Below, one piece after another: positions 35,791 through 43,437 of a DNA stretch of 64,000 nt. The stretch's first letter is position 1, and every line of letters starts with the position of its first letter. The notes under the pieces were generated by a model. It saw only the letters and a list, made by a program, of their open reading frames with translations, ran no database searches and was not told the DNA's origin. This DNA is from Alphaproteobacteria bacterium (lineage in GTDB: Bacteria; Pseudomonadota; Alphaproteobacteria; Caulobacterales; Maricaulaceae): positions 1 through 64,000 of the forward strand of contig WGNG01000021.1 in the NCBI GenBank assembly GCA_016124675.1. The letters run 5' to 3'. The translations under genes and the position numbers were made by a program.

Positions 35791-37437
35791 CTACTCGGCC
35801 AGGCTGTTGAGCCAGCGTTCGATCAGCGTATAGCCGCTGTCATCGGTCTCGTTGGCAAGGCTTGGTCCATTGGGGTCGAGGCCCTGTTCGATGAGCCACG
35901 CATCGGGAATTCCATCGCCATTGGAGTCGGCGCGCGGCTCGCCCTGCGTCACCTCCACCCATCCCCCGACATCCGAAGCGCTGTCGGGGACGAAACCGGT
36001 GCGGTTGCGCACTTCGTTGACCACCCGGGCGTCAATGGCGTCACGGTAGAAGGAGGCGCCTGCACGCTCCAGAACCCGCTCATACGCCTCCAGCGCCGGA
36101 ACGGTGGTGACGTCGCCAGCCGGGAAGGCGCGATTGACGAAGGTTCTGTCAGGGGCGGCGGACCGCACGAGATTGAGCTGCGGCAGGAGCTGGCCATCGA
36201 CCGTATTGCCTTCGAAGAAGGCGCGGCCGGTGGCGTTGCGCATGTAAAAAATCACCGGACTCAGCGTCTCCGGACCCTGGACATAGGCGTTGTTGACGAA
36301 ATTGTAGCGCGCCACAGACGCCGGATCGAGATCGGCGCCGGCGGCGTGGTGATAATCAAACCCCTCGCGGCCATACAGCATGTCGCTGACGAGCCCCTGG
36401 GCTGCGGTGTAGTCAAAGCCGGCGTCGGCCGGGGTCCAGTTCCAGAAATCGGTCTGGGCCCCGCGTCCCCAGTTGTAGAAGACGTTGTTGCGGAAATCGA
36501 ACAGCACACCTTCCGGATCCATGTACGGCGTTGCGTAATTGCCGACCCGCGGCATGCGCGCGGTATTGTTGGCCCACAGATTGTTCAGCCAGGAATAGCG
36601 CGCGCCATGGCTGCCGCGGATCAGGCTGCCATAGCCGCGGTCGCCCTTCTCGTGGCCCGCCCTGTAGAGGCCTTCGGAAATGATCGACCACTGGATCGTG
36701 ATGTTGGACAGGTGATTGCCGCCGCGCTCGGGATTGAAGCTCTGCGAAGCGGACAGATTCTCGTCCATGGCCCAGCTTGCCGAGACATGATCGAGGATGA
36801 TGTGGTGGCCGCCGCGGATGGAGATGGCGTCGTCTTCGTGGCCGGCCTCATTGCCGATCCGCGAGCGGATATGGCGCACGATGACGTGGTTGGCGTTGAT
36901 GGTGAGGTCATAATCGCGCAGCGTAACGCCGCCCCCCGGCGCGCTCTGCCCGGCGATGGTGATATAGTCATTGCTGATGACGAGCGGGCTTTCGAGCCGG
37001 ATGATGCCGTCGACATCAAAGATCACGATGCGCGGGCCCGCGGCCTCGACCGCTTCGCGAAGGGATCCCGGGCCTGAATCGTTGAGGTTGGTGACCTTGA
37101 AGACCTGTCCGCCGCGTCCGCCGATGGCATAGCGTCCGAAGCCTTCAGCGCCCGGGAAGGCCGGGATGTCGCCGGGCGCCACGAACCAGGGCGCGGGTTC
37201 CTCGCTGAGGGCAGGGATGTCGGGCTCGGCCGGTACACGGTCCGGTCTGGCTGCAGCGGCGGCCAGCGCGGCGGCGGCTCGCTCCTGCGCGGTGAGGGCG
37301 GGCGCATCGGCGCTGGAGACGGTTTCACCCGGCCCGGCCTGCGTCCCGGCGCCGGTTGACGCGCCGCCGTCTGGTGCGCCTGGCGAGCAGGACGCAATCA
37401 GGACTGCGGCCCCCAGGGCCGCCAACATGGTGCGCAT
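35791..37437 (-). CDS. Pectate lyase-like lipoprotein (PL1 superfamily beta-helix) with calcium-repeat tail
   Basis: The 548-residue protein has a lipoprotein signal (MRTMLAALGAAVLIASC) followed by an Ala/Pro/Gly-rich linker to about residue 80. The catalytic beta-helix shows PGAEGFGRYAIGGRGG, VTNLNDSGPGSLREAV, VIVRHIRSRIG and DAISIRGGHHIILDHVSASW, as in bacterial pectate lyases of family PL1. The C-terminus ends in DSNGDGIPDAWLIEQGLDP and LIERWLNSL, a thrombospondin-3-like calcium-binding loop with a short helix. It should cleave polygalacturonate by beta-elimination at the cell surface or in the periplasm, giving unsaturated products for KduI/KduD. It heads the operon with dctP-dctQ-dctM. 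GGAGGAG supports the start. Confidence 0.85.
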   Translation of the reverse strand: MRTMLAALGAAVLIASCSPGAPDGGASTGAGTQAGPGETVSSADAPALTAQERAAAALAAAAARPDRVPAEPDIPALSEEPAPWFVAPGDIPAFPGAEGFGRYAIGGRGGQVFKVTNLNDSGPGSLREAVEAAGPRIVIFDVDGIIRLESPLVISNDYITIAGQSAPGGGVTLRDYDLTINANHVIVRHIRSRIGNEAGHEDDAISIRGGHHIILDHVSASWAMDENLSASQSFNPERGGNHLSNITIQWSIISEGLYRAGHEKGDRGYGSLIRGSHGARYSWLNNLWANNTARMPRVGNYATPYMDPEGVLFDFRNNVFYNWGRGAQTDFWNWTPADAGFDYTAAQGLVSDMLYGREGFDYHHAAGADLDPASVARYNFVNNAYVQGPETLSPVIFYMRNATGRAFFEGNTVDGQLLPQLNLVRSAAPDRTFVNRAFPAGDVTTVPALEAYERVLERAGASFYRDAIDARVVNEVRNRTGFVPDSASDVGGWVEVTQGEPRADSNGDGIPDAWLIEQGLDPNGPSLANETDDSGYTLIERWLNSLAE

Positions 37438-37567
37438 GACATCTCCTCCCGCGTCCGGTTCGGCGTTCGAACCGGCGTCATTCGTTCTGGCAATTTTCCG
37501 TTCTTGCGATGGTGTTTGCAAAAACGCACTTGCTATCCGTCCCGGTGTTCGTAACTATGCAGCATAA

Positions 37568-37581
37568 TGACACCGGTTACC
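37568..37581. promoter_or_regulatory. Operator of the hexuronate regulon between the lyase and hydratase genes
   Basis: TGACACCGGTTACC, with the exact 11-mer ATGACACCGGT at 37567-37577. It is about 130 bases from both divergent start codons, so it can control the lyase-TRAP operon on the minus strand and the hydratase on the plus strand. It shares the TACC right half with the uxaC site. Confidence 0.7.
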
Positions 37582-37712
37582 TTTTGGCAGGTTAGCGGGT
37601 TAATCCATTCGGCGGAAGCCCCAAAGCAACAAAAGATTATCGCCTTCGCACCGGTGGCCGGACATCGCAGTCCGGGCGGGCGAGGCCATCGAACACAGTC
37701 AAAGGACGCGAC

Positions 37713-38540
37713 GTGCCAGCAGGTTCATCCAACACACGGGCCATCTCGGACAGCTTCACGGCGGCGCGCGCCCGGGGCGTGTGCGTGAAGGATTATCCGG
37801 GCAATCTGCCCGCCACTCTTGACGAGGCGTACGCTGTTCAGGACCGGGCCATTTCGAAATGGCCCGACGCCGTGGCCGGCTGGAAGATCGGGCTGATCCA
37901 GCCCGCCTACCGCGCCACCGCCGGCGCAGAGCGCCTGGCGGGGCCGATTTTCGCCCGCCAGATCGTCATGCAAACGCCCGGCGCAATCGTGGACATGCCG
38001 GTCTTCGCCGGTGGATTTGCGGCCGTTGAGGCCGAGTTTGTGCTGCGTTTGAAGTCCGGCCTGTCTGGCGAGGCGCACGTGACGCCCGAGGCTGCGGCGC
38101 AGATCGTCGACAGCCTTCATATTGGCGTCGAAATCGCCTCCAGCCCGTTTGCGGGCATCAACGATCTTGGACCCATGTCGGTGGTCAGCGATTTTGGAAA
38201 CAATAATGGCCTGATCGTGGGCCCCGCCATTGACGGCTGGCGCGAGACGGCGCTCGGGGACATGCCCGCGCGCGTCGAGATCGATGGACGCACGGTGGGG
38301 CGCGCCAGCGCGGCCGCGATTCCCGGCGGTCCCCTGGGCGCGCTCTGCTTCCTGATCGAGCTGTGCCGCAAGCGCGGCATCGACCTCAAGGCCGGCGACC
38401 TCATCTCCACTGGCGCGGCTACCGGCGTTCATGAGGCGTTGATCGGCAGCACCTCGATCGCGGACTTCGGACCCCATGGCGCGATCCATCTGCGCCTGGT
38501 CGCGGCGGGAGCATCCCGGGCGCAACTGGCGAGCGCCTGA
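37713..38540 (+). CDS. 2-keto-4-pentenoate hydratase-like protein (FAH superfamily)
   Basis: The 275-residue product matches the hydratase/decarboxylase branch of the fumarylacetoacetate hydrolase superfamily: WKIGLIQPAYR near residue 55, VEAEFVLRLK with metal-binding acids, HIGVEIASSPF, and GDLISTGAATG near the end. Such enzymes add water to 2-keto-4-enoic acids using Mg2+. The start is GTG with AAAGGA six bases upstream. It shares its control region and a regulon operator with the divergent pectate lyase, so it is probably expressed during pectin use. A hydratase is not part of the textbook pathway, so its substrate, perhaps an unsaturated keto acid side product, is unknown. Confidence 0.78.
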   Translation: MPAGSSNTRAISDSFTAARARGVCVKDYPGNLPATLDEAYAVQDRAISKWPDAVAGWKIGLIQPAYRATAGAERLAGPIFARQIVMQTPGAIVDMPVFAGGFAAVEAEFVLRLKSGLSGEAHVTPEAAAQIVDSLHIGVEIASSPFAGINDLGPMSVVSDFGNNNGLIVGPAIDGWRETALGDMPARVEIDGRTVGRASAAAIPGGPLGALCFLIELCRKRGIDLKAGDLISTGAATGVHEALIGSTSIADFGPHGAIHLRLVAAGASRAQLASA

Positions 38541-38784
38541 CCCTGCGAGACTGAAAGCCTCGCAGCTTCGCGGGTGATGGTCGCGTCACCAGGCCCCGCG
38601 TCCCAGCCAGCAAGATGCAAGCGTCTCATTAGCCTGGCGCACACCGCGGCTGGGCTGAACTCCGGCTCCTTGTTCTTTGCCGCCGCGAGCATTCATGCGG
38701 CGCGCGTGGAGCCAATCGGGCGCACGGGCGTTGAAATCAGGCAGGTGAGCGCCCGCGTCGAGACGGCGGCCTGCAGGAGAGATG

Positions 38785-39408
38785 ATGACCCAGCCATTAT
38801 CGCCAGAGCCGCCGCCCGCCTGGCATCGCCATCTGGTTGAGCGCGCGGGCGCGATCATCCTGCGGCCCAAAGCGACGTGGGAGGTGATCGACGCCGAGGC
38901 GGCGCCCATACGCGGCCTGGTCGTGTACTACGCCGTGCCGCTGGCGGCGATCGGGCCCGTCGCCTATTTCCTGGGAGGGCAGATATTCGGCCGCGGCGAT
39001 ACCGTGCTGGGCCTTGTCTACCGGCCGTCGCTCTTGAACGCCGTGTTTGCGGCCATCCTCCAATATGCGTTCGCGCTGATCGCCGTGGCGGTGCTGGCGG
39101 GCATCATCCAGGCGCTGGCGCGCCGATTCGGTGGCGTCTCCGATCCGCGCCAGGCGTTCAGAGCCGCGATCCATGGGTCCACAGCTTTCTGGCTGGCGGG
39201 CATTTTTCAGCTTGTCCCGGCCTTGGCGGTGCTCAGCATTGTAGGTTTATACAGTTTATATCTGATTTATATCGGCTTGCCGAAAATGATGAATACGCCG
39301 CGCGAACAGGCGCTGATTTACGTCATTATTGTTGTTATCGCGGCAATTATGGTCTGGATTGTTGCTGGAACTCTGGGCGCGGCGCTGACTCCGCGTGCAG
39401 TAATCTAA
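38785..39408 (+). CDS. Yip1-family integral membrane protein
   Basis: The 207-residue protein has a short cytoplasmic N-terminus (RAGAIILRPKATWEVI) typical of bacterial Yip1-domain proteins, followed by about five hydrophobic segments. Its function is unknown; members of this family often occur singly. The second of two adjacent ATGs is better placed relative to AGGAGA. It stands alone between the hydratase and the lipoprotein pair. Confidence 0.7.
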   Translation: MTQPLSPEPPPAWHRHLVERAGAIILRPKATWEVIDAEAAPIRGLVVYYAVPLAAIGPVAYFLGGQIFGRGDTVLGLVYRPSLLNAVFAAILQYAFALIAVAVLAGIIQALARRFGGVSDPRQAFRAAIHGSTAFWLAGIFQLVPALAVLSIVGLYSLYLIYIGLPKMMNTPREQALIYVIIVVIAAIMVWIVAGTLGAALTPRAVI

Positions 39409-39553
39409 AGATGCCGGGCCCTCATGTAGTCAGCCCTAGAAGCGCGCAGCCCTATACTGCTGCGCACCGCCTACGGCAGTTGTCACTAGGATTGATGTGA
39501 ATTTTTTTCTGGCACGGCTGGCGCTTTGCGCGGTCAACGCTATGATCCGCGCT

Positions 39554-39634
39554 GCCAACTTCAAAGGAGCAGGCATCATGAAAACCACCAGTTTCCTCGC
39601 CGCGCTGTTCGCATCCACGGCTCTGGCCGCTTGC
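39554..39634 (+). repeat. Copy 1 of an 81-base duplicated lipoprotein 5' module
   Basis: This segment includes the AAAGGAG ribosome-binding site, start codon and whole lipoprotein signal sequence. It matches 40216-40296 at 76 of 81 positions by direct comparison, and similarity continues into the linker. It shows that the two lipoprotein genes arose by tandem duplication. Confidence 0.85.
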
Positions 39635-39922
39635 GCAGATGCCGGCGACCAGCCCGCATCGCAGCCGTCTGACCCGGCGGCGTCAGAAACCCCCGTCACC
39701 GAGCCGGCGGCTGAAGAGCCAGTTGCGGCTGAACCTGCCGCGGCCGAACCCGATGCGGCTGAATCCACTGCGGAAGAGCCGGCCCCGGCTGAACCCGCTG
39801 CGGAAGAGCCTGCTGCGGAAGAGCCTGCTGCGGAAGAACCTGCTGCGGAAGAACCTGCTGCGGAAGAACCCGCTGCGGAAGAGCCTGCTGGCGAAACGCC
39901 TCCCGCTGGCGGCGGCGAGTAA
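39578..39922 (+). CDS. Ala/Glu/Pro-repeat lipoprotein, cytochrome-less paralogue
   Basis: The 114-residue product has a lipoprotein signal (MKTTSFLAAL then lipobox LAAC, lipid on Cys19). The rest is low-complexity: Ala, Glu and Pro only, with the pentapeptide AEEPA repeated, ending in GETPPAGGGE. It is highly acidic and should be an extended, unfolded tether. The next gene has the same leader and linker plus a haem domain; this copy stops just where that domain would begin, after the shared TPPAGGG. It may be a truncated duplicate or a free-standing spacer protein. The start at 39578 has AAGGAG. Confidence 0.75.
   Translation: MKTTSFLAALFASTALAACADAGDQPASQPSDPAASETPVTEPAAEEPVAAEPAAAEPDAAESTAEEPAPAEPAAEEPAAEEPAAEEPAAEEPAAEEPAAEEPAGETPPAGGGE
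39797..39886 (+). repeat. 15-base tandem repeat, six units
   Basis: Six consecutive units of GCTGCGGAAGARCCY encode AAEEP repeats in the cytochrome-less lipoprotein. Unit length is a multiple of three, so slippage changes linker length without a frameshift. Confidence 0.9.
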
Positions 39923-40027
39923 TCGGTAGCGGCCCTTTCCGGGTTCGCCAGAACTGACACCGAACCCGTGTTGGCGGGGCGGGTCAGGGGTGTGACGGAC
40001 GCAATCGATTATATCCGCGTATGCTTG

Positions 40028-40053
40028 ACCCCCGCGCCTCTGGGCGCGGGGGT
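40028..40053 (+). terminator. Rho-independent terminator between the two lipoprotein genes
   Basis: ACCCCCGCGCC pairs with GGCGCGGGGGT around TCTG, followed by a T-rich stretch (TATTGGTTGTTTCTT). It separates transcription of the first lipoprotein from the cytochrome gene. The rest of the 317-base gap (39923-40239) shows no gene. Confidence 0.8.
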
Positions 40054-40215
40054 TATTGGTTGTTTCTTGCGCTGGATGCGCCAGATCGCTGATGTGCGCA
40101 TCCTTGGAGATAGCGATCATGGCCTTGCGGCGGCCGGCGTGGCCCGGCAAGGCTTGATGTGTGATTTTTTGTATCAAGGCTGGCGCTTGGCGTGATGAGC
40201 GCTATTATTCACAAT

Positions 40216-40296
40216 GCCAACTTCGAAGGAGCAGGCCTCATGAAAACTACCAGTTTCCTCGCCGCGCTGATCGCATCCACGGCCCTGGCCGCTTGC
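40216..40296 (+). repeat. Copy 2 of the 81-base duplicated lipoprotein 5' module
   Basis: This is the partner of 39554-39634, covering ribosome-binding site, start and signal sequence of the cytochrome lipoprotein, with five differences in 81 bases. Confidence 0.85.
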
Positions 40297-40887
40297 GGAG
40301 ATGGCGGCGAACAGCCCGCCTCGCAGCCGTCTGACCCGGCGCCGGCTGAAACGCCCGCCTCCGAGCCGGCGGCCGAACAGCCCGTTGCTGAACAGCCTGC
40401 CGCGACAGAGCCGGCGGTCGAAGAACCTGTCGCCGAAGAACCTGTCGCCGAAGAACCTGTCGCCGAAGAGCCGGCGGCCGAAGAGCCTGTCGCCGAAGAG
40501 CCGGAGGCCGAAACGCCTCCCGCTGGCGGCGGCGCCGCTGGAGATGGACAGTTTCTGATCGCTGGCTTGACCGGCGACCCGGCTGCGGGCCGCCGCGTGT
40601 TCGTGCGCTGTCAGACCTGTCATGTGATTGAGGAAGGCGTTAATCGCGTCGGCCCGTCGCTGTACGGGATTTTCGGACGCACGGCCGGTACGGTGGAGGG
40701 CTTCCGCTATTCCACAGCGAACGCCGAATCGGGCGTCGTCTGGGATGCGGAGAACATGTTCGAGTATCTCGAGAATCCGCGCGCCTTCATTCCGGGCACC
40801 ATCATGGCCTTCCCGGGCATCCGCAGCGAGCAGGAACGCGCTGACGTGATCGCCTATATCAAGGATAATGGCGGCGTCGCGCAGTAG
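40240..40887 (+). CDS. Lipid-anchored c-type cytochrome with long flexible linker
   Basis: The 215-residue protein has a lipoprotein signal with lipobox LAAC (lipid on Cys19), then an acidic Ala/Glu/Pro/Val linker to about residue 100 with six VAEEP-type repeats. From about 108 to 214 it is a class I cytochrome c: haem motif CQTCH (Cys124, Cys127, His128), GPSLYGIFGR, YLENPRAFIPGTIMAF with axial Met189, and a C-terminal helix DVIAYIK. It is small, monohaem and close to cytochrome c2/c550 types. Tethering with a long linker recalls membrane-anchored cytochrome cy, which shuttles electrons to reaction centres and oxidases. It lies next to the photosynthesis cluster, converging on the gene beside bchP. 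The role is inferred. Confidence 0.85.
   Translation: MKTTSFLAALIASTALAACGDGGEQPASQPSDPAPAETPASEPAAEQPVAEQPAATEPAVEEPVAEEPVAEEPVAEEPAAEEPVAEEPEAETPPAGGGAAGDGQFLIAGLTGDPAAGRRVFVRCQTCHVIEEGVNRVGPSLYGIFGRTAGTVEGFRYSTANAESGVVWDAENMFEYLENPRAFIPGTIMAFPGIRSEQERADVIAYIKDNGGVAQ
40414..40503 (+). repeat. 15-base tandem repeat, six units, in the cytochrome linker
   Basis: Six in-frame units of the form GYSGYCGAAGARCCK encode V/A-A-E-E-P repeats between the lipid anchor and the haem domain. The units differ at a few positions, so this array is older or more diverged than the one in the paralogue. Confidence 0.85.
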
Positions 40888-40896
40888 CGGCCGCCA

Positions 40897-41178
40897 TTAC
40901 GCCGCGCCCCGGCGCCGGCGGATAACGTCCCAGAGATGAAATACGAAAGCGGCGGCCAATATGGCCGCCGTTATCGTATGGGGCGCCCCCGTCAGGGCGC
41001 AGCGCAGCGCCAGCAGCAGCATGACGCCCGGCGCAATCAGCCCGGCGACATCGGCCAGGCTCATGCGCCCGCGCAGGCGGGGCCAGAGGACAAGGGCGAG
41101 GATTTCCACCACCACGACCAGCAGGATAAGATCAACCACCCTGCCGGACGTGAAGAGGCTGGCGAAGAGCTCGCCCAT
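40897..41178 (-). CDS. Small membrane protein coupled to bchP
   Basis: The 93-residue protein has three or so hydrophobic segments (LILLVVVVEILALVLWP, IAPGVMLLLALRCAL, ITAAILAAAFVFHLWDVI) and a basic C-terminus. Its ATG shares one base with the bchP stop codon, so translation is coupled. I do not recognise a named family. Its place at the end of the bchG-bchP unit suggests a role at the membrane in pigment synthesis or assembly, but that rests on position only. Confidence 0.7.
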   Translation of the reverse strand: MGELFASLFTSGRVVDLILLVVVVEILALVLWPRLRGRMSLADVAGLIAPGVMLLLALRCALTGAPHTITAAILAAAFVFHLWDVIRRRRGAA

Positions 41179-42377
41179 CAGCGCGGCGACAGGCCGAGCA
41201 GGTGGGCCATGTCCTTGAAGAAGATCCTGGCATGGGCGCCCGGATCGCGGCGCACCAGCTCCTTTTCCATATAGCCCTGCCAGGTCAGGCGCTGGACATC
41301 CTCATCGGCGCAGATCTTCACAAAGCGCTCGCGGCGCTGGTCATTGCGATACCAGAAGTGCTGCATGATCCCGAGGATAAAGAAGACCTTCCCGTGCGCC
41401 TTCATGAAGCGCTTGCGCACGTTCGCCAGCGCCCTTGCCTGTCCGGTAGCGAGGAATTCCAGCGCGCCCTCGGCGGCCATCTGACCTGACGTCATGGCGT
41501 AGAAAATGCCTTCGCCGGACGAGGGCGCGACCGCGCCGGCGGCGTCGCCCGCCAGGACCACATCGCGGCCATTATCCCAGCGCGGGGCGGGCTTGTAGGG
41601 CAGGGGGGCGCCTTCGCGCCGGACCACTTCGCAGTCGGCGAGACCGGCTGATTCGCGCAGCGACTTGACCGCGCCGCGCAGCGAGAAGCCCTTGACCTGG
41701 CTGCCGGTTCCCACGCTGGCGACCGCGCCGTGCGGGAAGACCCAGCCGTAGAAGTCGGGCGATATCCGGCCGTCATAATAGACGTCGCAGCGCTGGGGAT
41801 CGTAATGGCTGTGCGACCCGGCTGCGGGCGCGCGCACGATTTCATGATAGGCGAACACGCTCTTGACCTTGTCAGCGCCCTTGACCGTCTGCTGGGCGAG
41901 TTTGGAGCGTGCGCCATCCGCCGCGATCACCACCCGGGCGCGGGCGCGCGCGGTCTGGTCAGGCGCCTCTGACGGCGAAAACACAATGATTGCAGCGCCC
42001 TGGTCGTCGCGCTCGAAGGTTTCAAACGTCCCGTTGCGGCGCTCGGCGCCGGCGGCGGCGGCGCGCTCGCGCAGGAATTCGTCAAAGTGCTCGCGGTCGA
42101 CCATGCCGACATAGCCTTCGCCGATCGGCATGTCGACTTCGAGGCCGGAGGGGGCGAGGATACGCGCGCCCTGGGTGCGGGCGACGATCTGGGAATCGGG
42201 GATTTTGAAGGCGCGGATAAGCTTGGGCGGAACCGCGCCGCCGCAGGGCTTGATTCGGCCCGGCTTGTCGATCAGCAGGACCGACGCGCCCGCCTCGGCC
42301 AGGGTCTGGGCCGCGGTGGCGCCGGCGGGTCCGCCGCCTACGATGATGGCGTCATAGGTCTTCACCGGGTCTGTCAC
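41178..42377 (-). CDS. bchP: Geranylgeranyl reductase (bacteriochlorophyll)
   Basis: The 399-residue protein is an FAD-dependent reductase: YDAIIVGGGPAGATAAQTLAEAG at the N-terminus, KPCGGAVPPKL, VIAADGARSKLA and DVVLAGDAAGAVAPSSGEGI. It reduces the geranylgeranyl tail of bacteriochlorophyll to phytyl using NADPH. I chose GTG 42377 because GGAGGT sits six bases upstream and gives the family N-terminus; an ATG frame from 42413 would include the ribosome-binding site. It follows bchG on the same strand with a 136-base gap containing a hairpin. The usual pucC-like gene between bchG and bchP is absent here. Confidence 0.93.
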   Translation of the reverse strand: MTDPVKTYDAIIVGGGPAGATAAQTLAEAGASVLLIDKPGRIKPCGGAVPPKLIRAFKIPDSQIVARTQGARILAPSGLEVDMPIGEGYVGMVDREHFDEFLRERAAAAGAERRNGTFETFERDDQGAAIIVFSPSEAPDQTARARARVVIAADGARSKLAQQTVKGADKVKSVFAYHEIVRAPAAGSHSHYDPQRCDVYYDGRISPDFYGWVFPHGAVASVGTGSQVKGFSLRGAVKSLRESAGLADCEVVRREGAPLPYKPAPRWDNGRDVVLAGDAAGAVAPSSGEGIFYAMTSGQMAAEGALEFLATGQARALANVRKRFMKAHGKVFFILGIMQHFWYRNDQRRERFVKICADEDVQRLTWQGYMEKELVRRDPGAHARIFFKDMAHLLGLSPR

Positions 42378-42413
42378 TATCCACCTCCCACGGGGGTTCG
42401 AACGAGTCCTCAA

Positions 42414-42432
42414 GCGGGCGGATTGCGCCCGC
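42414..42432 (-). other. Hairpin in the bchG-bchP gap
   Basis: GCGGGCG and CGCCCGC form a perfect 7-base stem with a 5-base loop. There is no U-tract, so it is more likely a processing or stability element between bchG and bchP than a terminator. Confidence 0.35.
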
Positions 42433-42513
42433 CCTTATTCCTGATTTGCGGTACATCAAAGCCTGTGACGGGGTCGTCAAACGGCCCTGTGGGGACATGA
42501 CGCGCCCGGCGCG

Positions 42514-43431
42514 TCACGACACCGCCCCCTGATTGAGACCAGCCAGCGCAAAGGCGCTCGCCAGCATGCCCAGAACATAGAGGGTGACGCCGGTCGCGTT
42601 GTACCAGGGCGCCAGGGCCCTGGGGTCGCGCATCAGGCGCGCCATCAGGCCGAGCTGGGCGAGCAGCGCGGCGCCGACGATCGCGGCATGGATCGGCTGG
42701 CCCCAGATGGCGAGCAGGCCGACGACAATGAATTGCGGCGCAGCCATGGTGGCGCAGGCGATCCAGGCGGCCTTGCGCGGGCCCAGCGCGACCGGCAGGG
42801 ATTTGAGCCCCATGCGGATATCGCCCTCGATGGCCTTGAAATCATTGAGCACCATGATGCCATAGGCGCCCAGGCTATAGAGGACAGCGAGAAGGATGGT
42901 GCGCCCATCGGGCAGGGCCTGCGCCATCACGGCGGCGCCGGTGAACCAGGCGAGCCCCTCATAGGAGATGCCGACCGAAAGCGGGCCCCAGACGCCGCTG
43001 CGCTTCAGGCGCACGGGCGGCGCGCTATAGGCCCAGGACAGGGCGACGCCGACGGCGGCGGCCGCAAGGACCCAGACGCCCAGAAACGCCGCCCAGACCA
43101 GTCCGGCGATGGACCAGAAAATGGCGATCCACAAGCCCCAGCGGCCCGGAATCCGGCCTGAGGGAATCGGACGGTTGGGCTCGTTGATGGCGTCAACCTC
43201 GCGGTCGAACCAGTCATTGACCGCCTGGCTGCCCGCGCAGAGCAGAGGTCCGGCCAGCAGCACTCCGGCGACGAGCAGGCCGAGATTGTCGAGGCTGAAC
43301 CGTCCTGACGAAACGACGCCGCATCCAAACGCCCACATGGGCGGAAACCATGTGACCGGTTTAGACAGCTCCACGACCGCCAGAAGCGACGTGCGCAGGT
43401 CGGGTGTTGGCAAGGGGGCCGAGCGCTCCAT
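42514..43431 (-). CDS. bchG: Bacteriochlorophyll synthase
   Basis: The 305-residue membrane prenyltransferase has the UbiA-type motif NDWFDREVDAINEPNRPIPSG around residue 90 and a second aspartate-rich site MVLNDFKAIEGD. About eight hydrophobic segments are visible. It attaches the geranylgeranyl tail to bacteriochlorophyllide a. The N-terminal KPVTWFPPMWAFGCGVVSSG is typical of BchG. No clear ribosome-binding site precedes ATG 43431, and a predicted promoter places the transcript start almost on the ATG. Confidence 0.94.
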   Translation of the reverse strand: MERSAPLPTPDLRTSLLAVVELSKPVTWFPPMWAFGCGVVSSGRFSLDNLGLLVAGVLLAGPLLCAGSQAVNDWFDREVDAINEPNRPIPSGRIPGRWGLWIAIFWSIAGLVWAAFLGVWVLAAAAVGVALSWAYSAPPVRLKRSGVWGPLSVGISYEGLAWFTGAAVMAQALPDGRTILLAVLYSLGAYGIMVLNDFKAIEGDIRMGLKSLPVALGPRKAAWIACATMAAPQFIVVGLLAIWGQPIHAAIVGAALLAQLGLMARLMRDPRALAPWYNATGVTLYVLGMLASAFALAGLNQGAVS

Positions 43432-43437
43432 GCCTGT

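Noticed and set aside
39797-40503. CRISPR-like array
   Set aside because: Units are 15 bases, contiguous, without spacers and in frame with lipoprotein genes.
39683-40623. Phe/Arg/Ser repeat proteins on the minus strand
   Set aside because: They are the antisense reading of the Ala/Glu/Pro repeat arrays of the two lipoproteins.
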